64,000 bases of DNA from Serratia proteamaculans (GTDB taxonomy: Bacteria > Pseudomonadota > Gammaproteobacteria > Enterobacterales > Enterobacteriaceae). Position 1 is the first letter of the stretch, and each line of letters starts with the position of its first letter. The stretch lies in NCBI RefSeq assembly GCF_008830365.1, contig NZ_WBKI01000005.1, positions 186,001-250,000 on the forward strand, given 5' to 3'. Below the pieces are notes generated by a model, which saw only the letters and a list, made by a program, of their open reading frames with translations, did no database searches and was not told the origin of the DNA. A program made the translations under genes and the position numbers. Of this stretch, positions 55,653-62,870 are shown in pieces.

Positions 55653-56033
55653 GGGGCTGATTCTGGATTCGACGGGATTGTGAGGCCTTAGGAGCATGCC
55701 GAGGGGCGGTTTGCCTCGTTAAAAGCCGCAAAAAAAATAATTGCAAACGACTCGCAATTCGAATCTGCTGCTTTAGCAGCTTAATCAGCCTAAGAAACTG
55801 AAGATTCCCTCTCTCCCTAGCCTCCGCTCTTAGGACGGGGATCAAGAGAGGTCAAACCCAAAAGAGATCGCGTGGATGTCCTGCCTGGGGCTGAAGCGTT
55901 AAACCCAATCAGGCTAGTTTGTTAGTGGCGTGTCCATCCGCAGCTGACCGGCGAATGTGAAGATTGGACTAAGCATGTAGTGCCGACGGTGTAGTAATTC
56001 CGGACGGGGGTTCAAATCCCCCCAGCTCCACCA
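55653..56033 (+). ncRNA. ssrA: Transfer-messenger RNA
   Basis: A 381-nt tmRNA from GGGGCTGATTCTGGATTCGA to CCAGCTCCACCA, following E. coli tmRNA through the acceptor stem, PK1, PK2-4 blocks (CCTCCGCTCTTAGGACGGGG) and T-arm (GGTTCAAATCC). The resume codon is GCA at 55743, and the frame encodes the proteolysis tag ANDSQFESAALAA, ending at TAA 55782-55784. The first Ala comes from the charged RNA, giving AANDSQFESAALAA on rescued proteins. E. coli has ANDENYALAA. The conserved C-terminal LAA recognised by ClpXP is kept. Confidence 0.98.
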
Positions 56034-56078
56034 AATTCTTGGTTGATGGTTACCAGAGCCATCCAACGAAGTCCTAGA

Positions 56079-56112
56079 AGCCCGCAAGGCGCAAGCCCTG
56101 CGGGCTTTTTTG
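56079..56112 (+). terminator. ssrA terminator
   Basis: AAGCCCGCA and TGCGGGCTT arms with a 12-nt loop, followed by TTTTT. It ends transcription 45 nt past the mature CCA end. Confidence 0.9.
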
Positions 56113-56285
56113 TGCCTTCAATTTGTCCCGCGAAGTCCGAAGAGAACTCATTAAATCCGAACCTTTTAGGCCCATTACTAAGTGAGCGCTGTATCTAATC
56201 CTGGGGGCAGGTCACTCAAGCAATAGATCCCGCTCAAATTGCGCCACAGCAGAATCACCGACATCATCATGAGAAGCAACTCAAT
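56113..56285. other. Non-coding stretch after ssrA
   Basis: Nothing recognisable between the ssrA terminator and the first direct repeat. No integrase fragment is readable in any frame. Confidence 0.4.
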
Positions 56286-56452
56286 AATCGGCTAAGGCCG
56301 GTGTTTTGCATTTTTGGGCTGACTGTTCACTGTGAGTGACCAGTTAGGGTAAACTCATCACCAACTAATCACTGGTTAATTGATTGTTTTTAAACAACCA
56401 AATCAAAAAGTGAACACTGTGACCAGTTTTTCTAAAATTCTTTTTTCTGGCG
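56286..56452. repeat. Direct repeat R1 (~167 nt)
   Basis: Near-identical (roughly 85-90% by eye) to R2 at 56954-57120, same orientation, one unit every 668 nt. Shared landmarks are GGCCGGT, TTTGCATTTTTGGGCTGACT, GTTCAC near the left, the dyad TTGTTTTTAAACAA in the middle, GTGAAC and TGACCAGTTTTTCT near the right. GTTCAC and GTGAAC form an inverted pair, so each copy can fold. It lies just downstream of the 116-residue membrane gene. No reading frame is kept between copies, so it is not coding. Confidence 0.88.
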
Positions 56453-56469
56453 TTCAGATTATTGCCTTA

Positions 56470-56820
56470 TTAGAGACTCTTCCAGTCAGGCAGCTTGTTG
56501 GCCCGCTTGCGCCAAGAGTGGATTAACGCCATGAATAAACCAAACAGCAAACCGGCAAAGAGGGCGTTTAATACCGCGGTTGGTACAGTGACACCTTCAT
56601 TTTTCCAGCGACTAAACCACATGAGAATGCCCCAAAGAGGGCCAAACCAGACGGTAAAGAACAACGTATTCAGCCAGAAGGGGGCGAACGGTGGAGGTGG
56701 CATTTTACCTCCCATCTTCCAAAACAGGCGCAAGATCGGCGGCGCATAATTGCTCCGCCACATCTTTTTATCTTCCATCAGGGTTATTGCCTTTTTCTTC
56801 TTATCTTCAAATGCCATCAT
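56470..56820 (-). CDS. Small two-helix membrane protein (DUF6404-like)
   Basis: A 116-residue protein with a charged N-terminus (EDKKKKAITLMEDKKMW), a proline-rich turn (GGKMPPPPFAPFW), two hydrophobic segments near 50-68 and 80-98, and a basic tail. It resembles a family of short enterobacterial membrane proteins I recall as DUF6404; this is not verified. AAGGA lies 5 nt before the ATG at 56820. It is transcribed towards ssrA and lies between direct repeats R1 and R2. Function is unknown; a small immunity or accessory protein of a mobile module is possible. Confidence 0.65.
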   Translation of the reverse strand: MMAFEDKKKKAITLMEDKKMWRSNYAPPILRLFWKMGGKMPPPPFAPFWLNTLFFTVWFGPLWGILMWFSRWKNEGVTVPTAVLNALFAGLLFGLFMALIHSWRKRANKLPDWKSL

Positions 56821-56953
56821 CCGAATCCTTTCATTGGGTATCTATAAAGACCGTCTAATAATATGCCTTATCCAGAGTCAGCCATAGCGTAAAATGAATG
56901 AACGTTCAGCCCTCCTGTAGCAAGGCAGATCTTACCGTCAGAAACACTTCTAG

Positions 56954-57120
56954 AACCGGCTCAGGCCGGTATTTGCATTTTTGGGCTGACTGTTCACGGT
57001 AAGTGACCAGTCAGGGTAAACTGATCACCAACCAATCACCAGTTAATTTATTGTTTTTAAACAACTAAAATAAAAAGTGAACAGTATGACCAGTTTTTCT
57101 ATAAATCTTTTTTTCTTGGC
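56954..57120. repeat. Direct repeat R2 (~167 nt)
   Basis: The second copy of R1, lying upstream of the 168-residue gene at 57167 and divergent from the membrane gene's 5' end. Differences from R1 are scattered single bases plus one or two 1-nt indels, including CACTGG changed to CACCAG. The TTGTTTTTAAACAA dyad is unchanged. Its position would let it carry the promoter of the downstream gene. Confidence 0.88.
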
Positions 57121-57166
57121 AGCTTTGCCGTAACTTACTACTAATAACCATCCCCAAGGATTGATG

Positions 57167-57673
57167 ATGACAGCACAAATACCAAGCACAGTTTTTACTG
57201 TCTGTGTCTCTATGACTGACTGGACATGTTGCCCTGACGAGTACGGCCCTTTCTTCCCCAATGAAGATTTAAAAGCAGCGCTGGAGGCCATGCACATCAA
57301 TCTTAATCTTTGTGGTCTATGCGATTACTATTTTGACGAAATTGCGGTAGGGACTGGCGATATCCTGGTATTCACATCACCCAAGTTTACAGAGACCTAC
57401 TTCATCGCTGACCTGTATCGAGAGATGACCGACCAACTAGACATTGTCACCTTTTATGTAAGTTGCCCTCAGCAAGAGGTTTTTGAGCAGGTAAAACCTT
57501 ACCTGCGGAGCTTCTTCGACCATGCTAGTTGTCAAATTGCCTACGAAGAAAACAACATATCAATGACCGCCAGTAGTCTTGTTGAAAGCAAATCGGGCGA
57601 TACCTACCGCGTGATAGAAGAAACGGGTTACCGACAAAAGGTTATTTTTCAATCTGGGAGTTTTGCTAATTAA
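57167..57673 (+). CDS. Hypothetical acidic protein next to repeat R2
   Basis: A 168-residue soluble protein not recognised. It is acidic, without signal peptide or membrane segments, and rich in Cys in the first third (CVSMTDWTCCPDEYGPF, NLCGLCDYYF). Beta-rich segments follow (GDILVFTSPKFTETYFIAD, DIVTFYVSCPQQEVFEQV). ATG 57167 is 6 nt after AAGGA; an ATG one codon upstream is possible. Base composition is lower in GC than the flanking core genes. Size and acidity resemble bacterial immunity proteins, but nothing beyond that supports such a role. Confidence 0.6.
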   Translation: MTAQIPSTVFTVCVSMTDWTCCPDEYGPFFPNEDLKAALEAMHINLNLCGLCDYYFDEIAVGTGDILVFTSPKFTETYFIADLYREMTDQLDIVTFYVSCPQQEVFEQVKPYLRSFFDHASCQIAYEENNISMTASSLVESKSGDTYRVIEETGYRQKVIFQSGSFAN

Positions 57674-57871
57674 AAGATGTGATCAGGCATAGATGAGACC
57701 ACTCTTCCAAACTTGCTCACGGTAGTTTGCCCTACTCGTTCTGCATTGAAATATTTGCTTGGAAAGAATTCACAGAAAGATATCACTTTTATAATTGGTA
57801 TACATTTAGGTATACCCAACAAATCTGAACTCAATTTTTATCAATGATTACAATAAACTAATCAAGTTATT
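57674..57871. other. AT-rich intergenic stretch with a dyad
   Basis: No gene seen. It contains the inverted repeat GGTATAC (57797-57803) / GTATACC (57810-57816) with a 6-nt spacer, a possible operator or recombination remnant. Confidence 0.4.
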
Positions 57872-57890
57872 CAGATTCCCCCAGCACGAC
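57872..57890. other. Possible degenerate copy of the ssrA 3' end
   Basis: CAGATTCCCCCAGCACGAC resembles the tmRNA tail CAAATCCCCCCAGCTCCAC (56014-56032) at most positions, and is followed by a GCCCGCAA/TTGCGGGC terminator like that of ssrA. It could be the distal attachment site left by an element integrated in ssrA. The match is short and imperfect. Confidence 0.35.
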
Positions 57891-57931
57891 ACGAAAAAGC
57901 CCGCAATTCACGTTGCGGGCTTTTTCGTGTC
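57888..57931 (-). terminator. Terminator of the yiaWV-type operon
   Basis: A perfect 19-bp inverted repeat, GACACGAAAAAGCCCGCAA against TTGCGGGCTTTTTCGTGTC, with a 6-nt loop. The T-run lies inside the stem, so it works in both directions. It lies 16 nt past the membrane fusion protein stop. Confidence 0.88.
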
Positions 57932-57947
57932 TGTAAACAGATAACGG

Positions 57948-59084
57948 CTAGTGATCCAAATAGAGATAGTGCATCCAACTGGTCATGCGCAGCAGGACTT
58001 TACGCATAATGGAAAGATGCTCAAAGTGCTCGGTATACACCGCAGTCTGTGCCGTCACGCCATCGGGCAGTTTGTCGAGTTCCTTGCTGGGGGCCAGATC
58101 AATCATCACGTAAACCCCTTCCTGTTGGGCGCCGACATTTAACCCCTGCAATGCCCCGCTGGCCTGGTAACTGCCGTCTGGTACCACCGGCAACACCCGC
58201 GTCACCGAGCCGCCATAGATTTTGCCCGGCAAGCCGTTAAATACTACTTCGGCTTTATCGCCCTCGGTTAAACGCAGGATCGAGTTTTGCCGGAATACCG
58301 CCACCACCTGCCGTTTTTGCTGCGGAATAAAAATCATCACCGGCTTGAAAGGCAAACGCACTGCGGTGGTGCCCGGCCTGGCCAGTACCTGGGTAACATA
58401 ACCGTCGCTGGGTGCGAGAATAGTGGTTTGTTCCAGGTTATAAGTGGCCTCTGCAATTTGTGACTTCAGGCTGGCGATATGGGCATCTTCACCGTTGTAG
58501 TGGCCCGAAAGCTGTTCCTTCGCCTGCTGATGCTGGGCCCTGGCGGCCTGTAACGCGGCGGATTGCGCCTGGTATTGTTGCTGCGCATGGCTGATGTCTT
58601 GCTCAGAAAAAGGGTTGACCGCCATGGTCGCGCCTTTGGCATAGCGCTGATAATCCTTGCGGGCACGCTCATACTCGGCATTTACCCGCTGAACATTCGC
58701 GGCAGACTCATTCAATGTCGCCTGGCGCCCACGTACATCCGCCTGCGCACCGGCAAGCTCCGCCTGCAGTTTGTTAAATCGGGCGCGGTAGCGGGTATCA
58801 TCAAGGCGAAACAGAACTTCCCCTTTACGCAGTAACACGTTGGTTTTATCGGTGACTTCAACAATCATCCCCGAGACCTGCGGGACGATCGGCACGGATA
58901 TCGCGATCTTCTGCGCCCGGTAGGTATAAGGATGGTTGTAGTTCATGCCCAGGATTAAGGCGCCAACAATAAAAATACCGCCAAGCACCGCCGTCGGCAC
59001 CGTCCATTTATTGACCGGAATACGGAACAGTTTGAATACGCCGTAGCTCAGCGCGACGTAGCTGAGGATAATTAAGAGATCCAT
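57948..59084 (-). CDS. yiaV: HlyD-family membrane fusion protein, YiaV type
   Basis: A 378-residue periplasmic adaptor with the same length and the same C-terminus (MRKVLLRMTSWMHYLYLDH) as E. coli YiaV. Two N-terminal membrane segments lie near residues 3-20 and 30-47, then a biotinyl-lipoyl half (VSGMIVEVTDKTNVLLRKGEVLFRLD), a long coiled coil (~100-200) and the second lipoyl half with APSDGYVTQVLARPGT. Such EmrA-like proteins bridge an inner-membrane pump and an outer channel; no pump gene is adjacent. It is 9 nt after yiaW. Confidence 0.9.
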   Translation of the reverse strand: MDLLIILSYVALSYGVFKLFRIPVNKWTVPTAVLGGIFIVGALILGMNYNHPYTYRAQKIAISVPIVPQVSGMIVEVTDKTNVLLRKGEVLFRLDDTRYRARFNKLQAELAGAQADVRGRQATLNESAANVQRVNAEYERARKDYQRYAKGATMAVNPFSEQDISHAQQQYQAQSAALQAARAQHQQAKEQLSGHYNGEDAHIASLKSQIAEATYNLEQTTILAPSDGYVTQVLARPGTTAVRLPFKPVMIFIPQQKRQVVAVFRQNSILRLTEGDKAEVVFNGLPGKIYGGSVTRVLPVVPDGSYQASGALQGLNVGAQQEGVYVMIDLAPSKELDKLPDGVTAQTAVYTEHFEHLSIMRKVLLRMTSWMHYLYLDH

Positions 59085-59093
59085 ACTGTTTGC

Positions 59094-59441
59094 TTAACCT
59101 TTATTGGACGACGAGCTTTGAGCTGCAACCTGCGTCTGCATACGCTGCAATTCACTTTCGAGCCGATTAATTCGTGCCTGCAACACATCAGGTTGCTCAG
59201 CTTTGTCGCTCATTCCCCAGCCCCGTTCCGGCCGGTATAGGGTCGCCCAAATCCATAACAGTGGCCAAATGGCATGCAGAGTAAACAGGCTGACCCAGCC
59301 TGCCACATGGATAGCATCCTGATGCGGGTGCTGGCGTTTCTTGGCCAGCAGATAAGGAATATCGTGGATAATGATCACGCCGTAAAACAGAATTAAAAAC
59401 ACGGCGATCAATACGCCTAAAGCGAAGTAATCTAGAAACAT
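59094..59441 (-). CDS. yiaW: DUF3302 inner-membrane protein, YiaW type
   Basis: A 115-residue protein with two membrane segments (~4-24 and ~47-65) and a C-terminal coiled coil (LQARINRLESELQRMQTQVAAQ). It resembles E. coli YiaW (107), which always accompanies YiaV. It probably forms a membrane partner of the adaptor. Function is unproven. Confidence 0.85.
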   Translation of the reverse strand: MFLDYFALGVLIAVFLILFYGVIIIHDIPYLLAKKRQHPHQDAIHVAGWVSLFTLHAIWPLLWIWATLYRPERGWGMSDKAEQPDVLQARINRLESELQRMQTQVAAQSSSSNKG

Positions 59442-59481
59442 GCGAAACCCTGGTTAATAAGGCTAAACTAACTACCGACGT

Positions 59482-60135
59482 CTATGACGTCTTATATTCT
59501 TTAATATCACTGGCAATGGTATCTATGGCATTTTTCACATCGGCCACTTTTAACTGCGACTTTTCATTATTCAGGTTCTCTCCGGACGCCTTCCTCACCA
59601 CTTTGATTACCGGCTGGTTGGTTGAAGCGTCGATAAACTCACCTTCCATATAGACGGCGCTTTCCATGGTACGGTGGCCGGTTACGCTTTGCGTTGCGGC
59701 AACCAGCAGCGTAATCGGCAGTACCTCATACACCTGTAGCCCCTTCTTCTGCGTGTCGATCGCCGTGATAGCCCCACGGAAAATCAGCGTGTTTTCACGC
59801 GGTACATCCTCCAGGATAAAATGCGACCCCATAGCTTGCTTGAACTGCCCGTTGGTGTAACTGAGAATATTATCAAGCGCCTGCTGGCTCACCATCTCGC
59901 TAGGTTTTGGCCGTGGGAAATAGATCATCGGCTGGTAAACCAGATATTTATATTTGGAAAAATCAACGTTCTTATCCTTCCAATATAATACGTCCTTACC
60001 GGAGGCCGATTGGCTCTTGGTAATATCATTATAATTAGGCAGAAACGTCGAGTATTTCTCTTTTTCAGTGACCGATGATGAGCAGGCGGTCAATGTTAAC
60101 GCCACGGGTAAAATTATCGCGCAGGTTTTTTTCAT
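59482..60135 (-). CDS. DUF3313-type lipoprotein
   Basis: A 217-residue protein with a signal peptide and lipobox LTAC (Cys18 region, LTLTACSSSV), then YKYLVYQPMIYFPRP, a block typical of DUF3313 lipoproteins. Gly-poor, beta-rich remainder ends with AIDTIASDIKEYKTS. ATG 60135 has GGAAG 7 nt upstream. It lies 40 nt upstream of yiaW on the same strand and is divergent from the LysR gene, so it probably heads the yiaWV operon. Role unknown. Confidence 0.75.
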   Translation of the reverse strand: MKKTCAIILPVALTLTACSSSVTEKEKYSTFLPNYNDITKSQSASGKDVLYWKDKNVDFSKYKYLVYQPMIYFPRPKPSEMVSQQALDNILSYTNGQFKQAMGSHFILEDVPRENTLIFRGAITAIDTQKKGLQVYEVLPITLLVAATQSVTGHRTMESAVYMEGEFIDASTNQPVIKVVRKASGENLNNEKSQLKVADVKNAIDTIASDIKEYKTS

Positions 60136-60191
60136 TATAATCTTCCATGTCAATTTTAATGCATAGCAAATAATTGACCAAAATAATACCC

Positions 60192-60252
60192 GCCGGTCAG
60201 TGATAAGTCATATGACAATACCGGCAAAAATGTATATCATTTTTGATATACA
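60192..60252. promoter_or_regulatory. Divergent control region with two dyads
   Basis: Between the lipoprotein and LysR genes lie GCCGGT (60192-60197) / ACCGGC (60220-60225) around the perfect palindrome GTCATATGAC (60207-60216), and TGTATATC-ATTTTT-GATATACA (60231-60252), a perfect 8-bp inverted repeat. The latter is the better LysR operator candidate because it overlaps the expected regulator promoter. Confidence 0.6.
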
Positions 60253-60260
60253 AACTCAGA

Positions 60261-61208
60261 ATGGCTCACCGCGTGAAAGCAAAAGACTTCAGGATCGACG
60301 AACTCAGGATCGTTCGCACCATCGCCGAAAGCGCCAGCGTCAGCAAGGCGGCACAGCTGCTGGATATGCCGCAATCCAATGTGTCGCGCACCCTGACGGC
60401 GCTGGAACGGCGACTTGGCCTGGAGATATTTCTACGCAGCCCACGAACGCTGTCTTTGACCGAGTTTGGTGAACAGTTTTTACGCCGCGCCGCTCAGCTA
60501 TTGGATGAGCATAACGACCTGCTCGATATGTCCGGCACCTACAAACAAAGCCTGAATGGCATGGTGACGCTTGGCGCACCGATCGGCATCCATTCATTCC
60601 TGACCCGTTATCTACTGCCGCCGTTACTGCGCGAGTCACCCGAACTGATCGTCGACCTGGTGACCCGCAATCCGGATGAACGAGAGAAAAAATATGGCGC
60701 GGTTTTCGACAGCGACTGCGATCTGCTGATTAGCTTCTTCCAGCCGCAGAATGAAAGCCTGATCGCCCGACCACTGACCCGCTTCCGGATGGGGCTGTTT
60801 GCATCGCCGGATTATATCGCCAACTCTCCGCTCGTGGAGCCGACTGAATTGGCACAGCATCGCTGCATTACCCTGCGAGTGTTGGGCGGCAGCCGTAATA
60901 CCTGGAGCTGTTACAACTCGCACGGGCAGTTGGTCGATGTAGCGGTCAACGGCACCAGCATCTGCGACAATATTCTGCCGGCGATTGAGCTAGCCAAGCA
61001 GGGGCTGGGCATTGTTTATGCCCCTTACTACTCGGTGGCCTCGGCGCTGGAGTCCGGTTCACTGCTGCCCTGCATTGAGCGCGAACGCTGCATCGATATG
61101 CAGGCGTATCTTATTTACCGCCAACGTGGCGTGTTACCCCACCGGGTGCAGGTGATGATGGACAGCATCATGAATACCATTAAGCTGCACGAACATCGAT
61201 TGGTCTAA
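60261..61208 (+). CDS. LysR-family regulator divergent from the yiaWV operon
   Basis: A 315-residue LysR-type regulator with a winged helix at KDFRIDELRIVRTIAESASVSKAAQLL and recognition block MPQSNVSRTLTALERRLG, followed by an effector domain. Its location divergent from yiaV/yiaW resembles E. coli yiaU, though I did not verify orthology. The start is uncertain: ATG 60261 and GTG 60273 both lack a strong ribosome site. It likely controls the lipoprotein-yiaWV genes and itself. Confidence 0.82.
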   Translation: MAHRVKAKDFRIDELRIVRTIAESASVSKAAQLLDMPQSNVSRTLTALERRLGLEIFLRSPRTLSLTEFGEQFLRRAAQLLDEHNDLLDMSGTYKQSLNGMVTLGAPIGIHSFLTRYLLPPLLRESPELIVDLVTRNPDEREKKYGAVFDSDCDLLISFFQPQNESLIARPLTRFRMGLFASPDYIANSPLVEPTELAQHRCITLRVLGGSRNTWSCYNSHGQLVDVAVNGTSICDNILPAIELAKQGLGIVYAPYYSVASALESGSLLPCIERERCIDMQAYLIYRQRGVLPHRVQVMMDSIMNTIKLHEHRLV

Positions 61209-61266
61209 CCACCAGCATCCATTAACGCATACGGCTACCACTCCCGATATATTATTTAAATAAACC

Positions 61267-61288
61267 AAGAGTCCAATTTCGGACTCTT
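61267..61288 (+). terminator. Hairpin after the LysR gene
   Basis: AAGAGTCC-AATTTC-GGACTCTT is a perfect 8-bp stem followed by GTCG, 58 nt past the stop. A weak T-tract makes it a probable but not strong terminator. Confidence 0.6.
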
Positions 61289-61409
61289 GTCGCAACCTTA
61301 TGAAATTAAATAAAAACATAAAATTTAAATATATTTTGAAACATTCACAACCGCACTGAATTTAAAATAATGCGTAATATTGCCATGAGACAAATATAAG
61401 GAGTACATA

Positions 61410-61790
61410 ATGAAAAAAAGAATAAAAATGCTGATCGCCGGCATGTGTTTATTTTCCGCCGGTTCTGTCTTTGCCGCCGAAGGCTTGCAAAGCGCCAGTC
61501 GTCTGGCCGGTGTATTGGATCTGAGCCAAACACAGCGCCAGGAAATACATGTTATTCGCGATAAGGCACAACTGCAGCTCGACAGCATCAAAACGGATAA
61601 GGTCGACAACGGAGCCATTCTGAAAGTGCTTAACTCCTCTCAGTGGGACGAGCCAACGGTAAAAAAGCGCATTGCCGAAATGGGCATTTATCAACAACAG
61701 GCGGACTATATCCGTTACCGCTACTTGTTTGACGTGATGCAAACCCTGACGCCAGAACAGAAAACCAAACTGCAAAAAATGATCAAGTAA
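61410..61790 (+). CDS. Spy/CpxP-like periplasmic protein
   Basis: A 126-residue exported protein with a clear signal peptide (MLIAGMCLFSAGSVFA-A, cleavage ~22) and an all-helical mature part. Two LTxxQ-type motifs are visible, LDLSQTQRQEI (~35) and LTPEQKTKLQKM at the end, as in the Spy/CpxP chaperone and stress-sensor family. E. coli Spy protects folding proteins, and CpxP restrains CpxA. AAGGAG precedes the ATG. No Cpx box was seen upstream. The function is inferred from the motif. Confidence 0.75.
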   Translation: MKKRIKMLIAGMCLFSAGSVFAAEGLQSASRLAGVLDLSQTQRQEIHVIRDKAQLQLDSIKTDKVDNGAILKVLNSSQWDEPTVKKRIAEMGIYQQQADYIRYRYLFDVMQTLTPEQKTKLQKMIK

Positions 61791-61950
61791 CCCCATCCCC
61801 AGGTATACCCACTGCCAGTCATTCCCCCGGCAGTGGGTTACGCCCAGGGCAAAGAACGTTTAATTCCCCGAATTAAGCAGCCTCCCCTATACTCAGCTGG
61901 TACAACACGCATAGACTACAAGCTAACGCGCTGATTAACGGGGAATCAAG

Positions 61951-62631
61951 GTGACAGACAAGCCGCATGCAGCCGGGAGTGCTCCAGGCAACGACCACTT
62001 CAATGATGCTCTGCAAAAAATCATTCCGCATAAGCCGAGCGACATCATTGCTCGTCTGATGGCGGAGCTGAAACCCGAGGCCGTCGAAGTGACCGCCAGA
62101 CGCTCACGCCAGTTCAGCGGTAAAAACCCTCAGGTATTCCTGCTGTTGAAGGGGGCGGTCAACCTGCATCGTCAGTCGGACGACCTGCTGATGACCACCA
62201 TCTACGCACCGCATATCATCGGCCTGGCGGAGCTGCTGCACCCGGTGGGACAAACCTATCTGCATCTGGAAAAAGACTGTGAGATCCATGTGGTGGCAGG
62301 CAGCAAGGTGCTGCAAAAGCTCGACCAGCACCCCATGTTATGGGCCGACGTTTCGCACATTTTGGCTTATCAACTGCATTTCGCCAGCCTGCGAGACCTG
62401 CACTTGCTGAATAACCATGCTTATGACGCCATCCGCGGCAAGCTATTGGAATTGATCAATGCACCAGAAAGCACACGGCTCGACTATTCGGCATTGAGGT
62501 ATATTCAGGAACGCACCACACTGGCGCGCAGCACCATATTAAAATGTTTGAGTGACTTGAAGACTGGCGGTTATATTGCCATGGAGAAAGGCCACCTTAC
62601 TCAGGTGTTTAATTTGCCTCAGCGTTATTAA
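61951..62631 (+). CDS. IprA/YaiV-like winged-helix regulator
   Basis: A 226-residue protein with a cyclic-nucleotide-binding-like N-terminal barrel (FLLLKGAVNLHRQSDDLLM) and a C-terminal winged helix. The run NNHAYDAIRGKLLELI ... ALRYIQERTTLARSTILKCLSDLKTGGYIAMEKGHL matches the pattern of E. coli YaiV (IprA), which influences hydrogen peroxide resistance in enterics. It starts with GTG at 61951 after GGGGAATCAAG. It lies just upstream of an RND efflux gene in the same direction, and may regulate it. Confidence 0.78.
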   Translation: MTDKPHAAGSAPGNDHFNDALQKIIPHKPSDIIARLMAELKPEAVEVTARRSRQFSGKNPQVFLLLKGAVNLHRQSDDLLMTTIYAPHIIGLAELLHPVGQTYLHLEKDCEIHVVAGSKVLQKLDQHPMLWADVSHILAYQLHFASLRDLHLLNNHAYDAIRGKLLELINAPESTRLDYSALRYIQERTTLARSTILKCLSDLKTGGYIAMEKGHLTQVFNLPQRY

Positions 62632-62636
62632 AAAAA

Positions 62637-62657
62637 GCCGCTGGGGATGCCAGCGGC
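62637..62657. terminator. Hairpin after the IprA-like gene
   Basis: GCCGCTGG-GGATG-CCAGCGGC forms a perfect 8-bp stem 5 nt past the stop. The A-run precedes it and no T-run follows on the plus strand, so it may be a weak or minus-direction terminator. Confidence 0.5.
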
Positions 62658-62751
62658 AACGGACACTACTGATATTTTCTTTCTAGCTTTCTTATTGCTT
62701 ACACACAGTGGCAATAATAGAGTAATAAAATCCTATGCCCATCATTATCCG

Positions 62752-62765
62752 GTCCGAATTCGGAC
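62752..62765. promoter_or_regulatory. Palindrome upstream of the RND adaptor gene
   Basis: GTCCGAATTCGGAC is a perfect 14-nt palindrome ~105 nt before the adaptor start, followed by TCTTT. It is a candidate operator for a local regulator. TCGGACTCTT also occurs in the hairpin at 61267-61288. Confidence 0.5.
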
Positions 62766-62870
62766 TCTTTCCGCCGTAATTATTCCGTAAAATACACCGC
62801 AATCAATCTCTTTCTGTATTTAATCAGCCGCCAGAGCGCGTTGCTATACCTTCTGGCCAACGGGATAACC

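Noticed and set aside
55444-55845. 133-codon minus-strand frame over smpB and ssrA
   Set aside because: It is antisense to a conserved coding end and to the structured tmRNA.
57043-57300. 85-codon minus-strand frame across R2 and the 168-residue gene
   Set aside because: It is antisense to the better gene at 57167, has no clear ribosome site, and the equivalent frame is not kept in R1.
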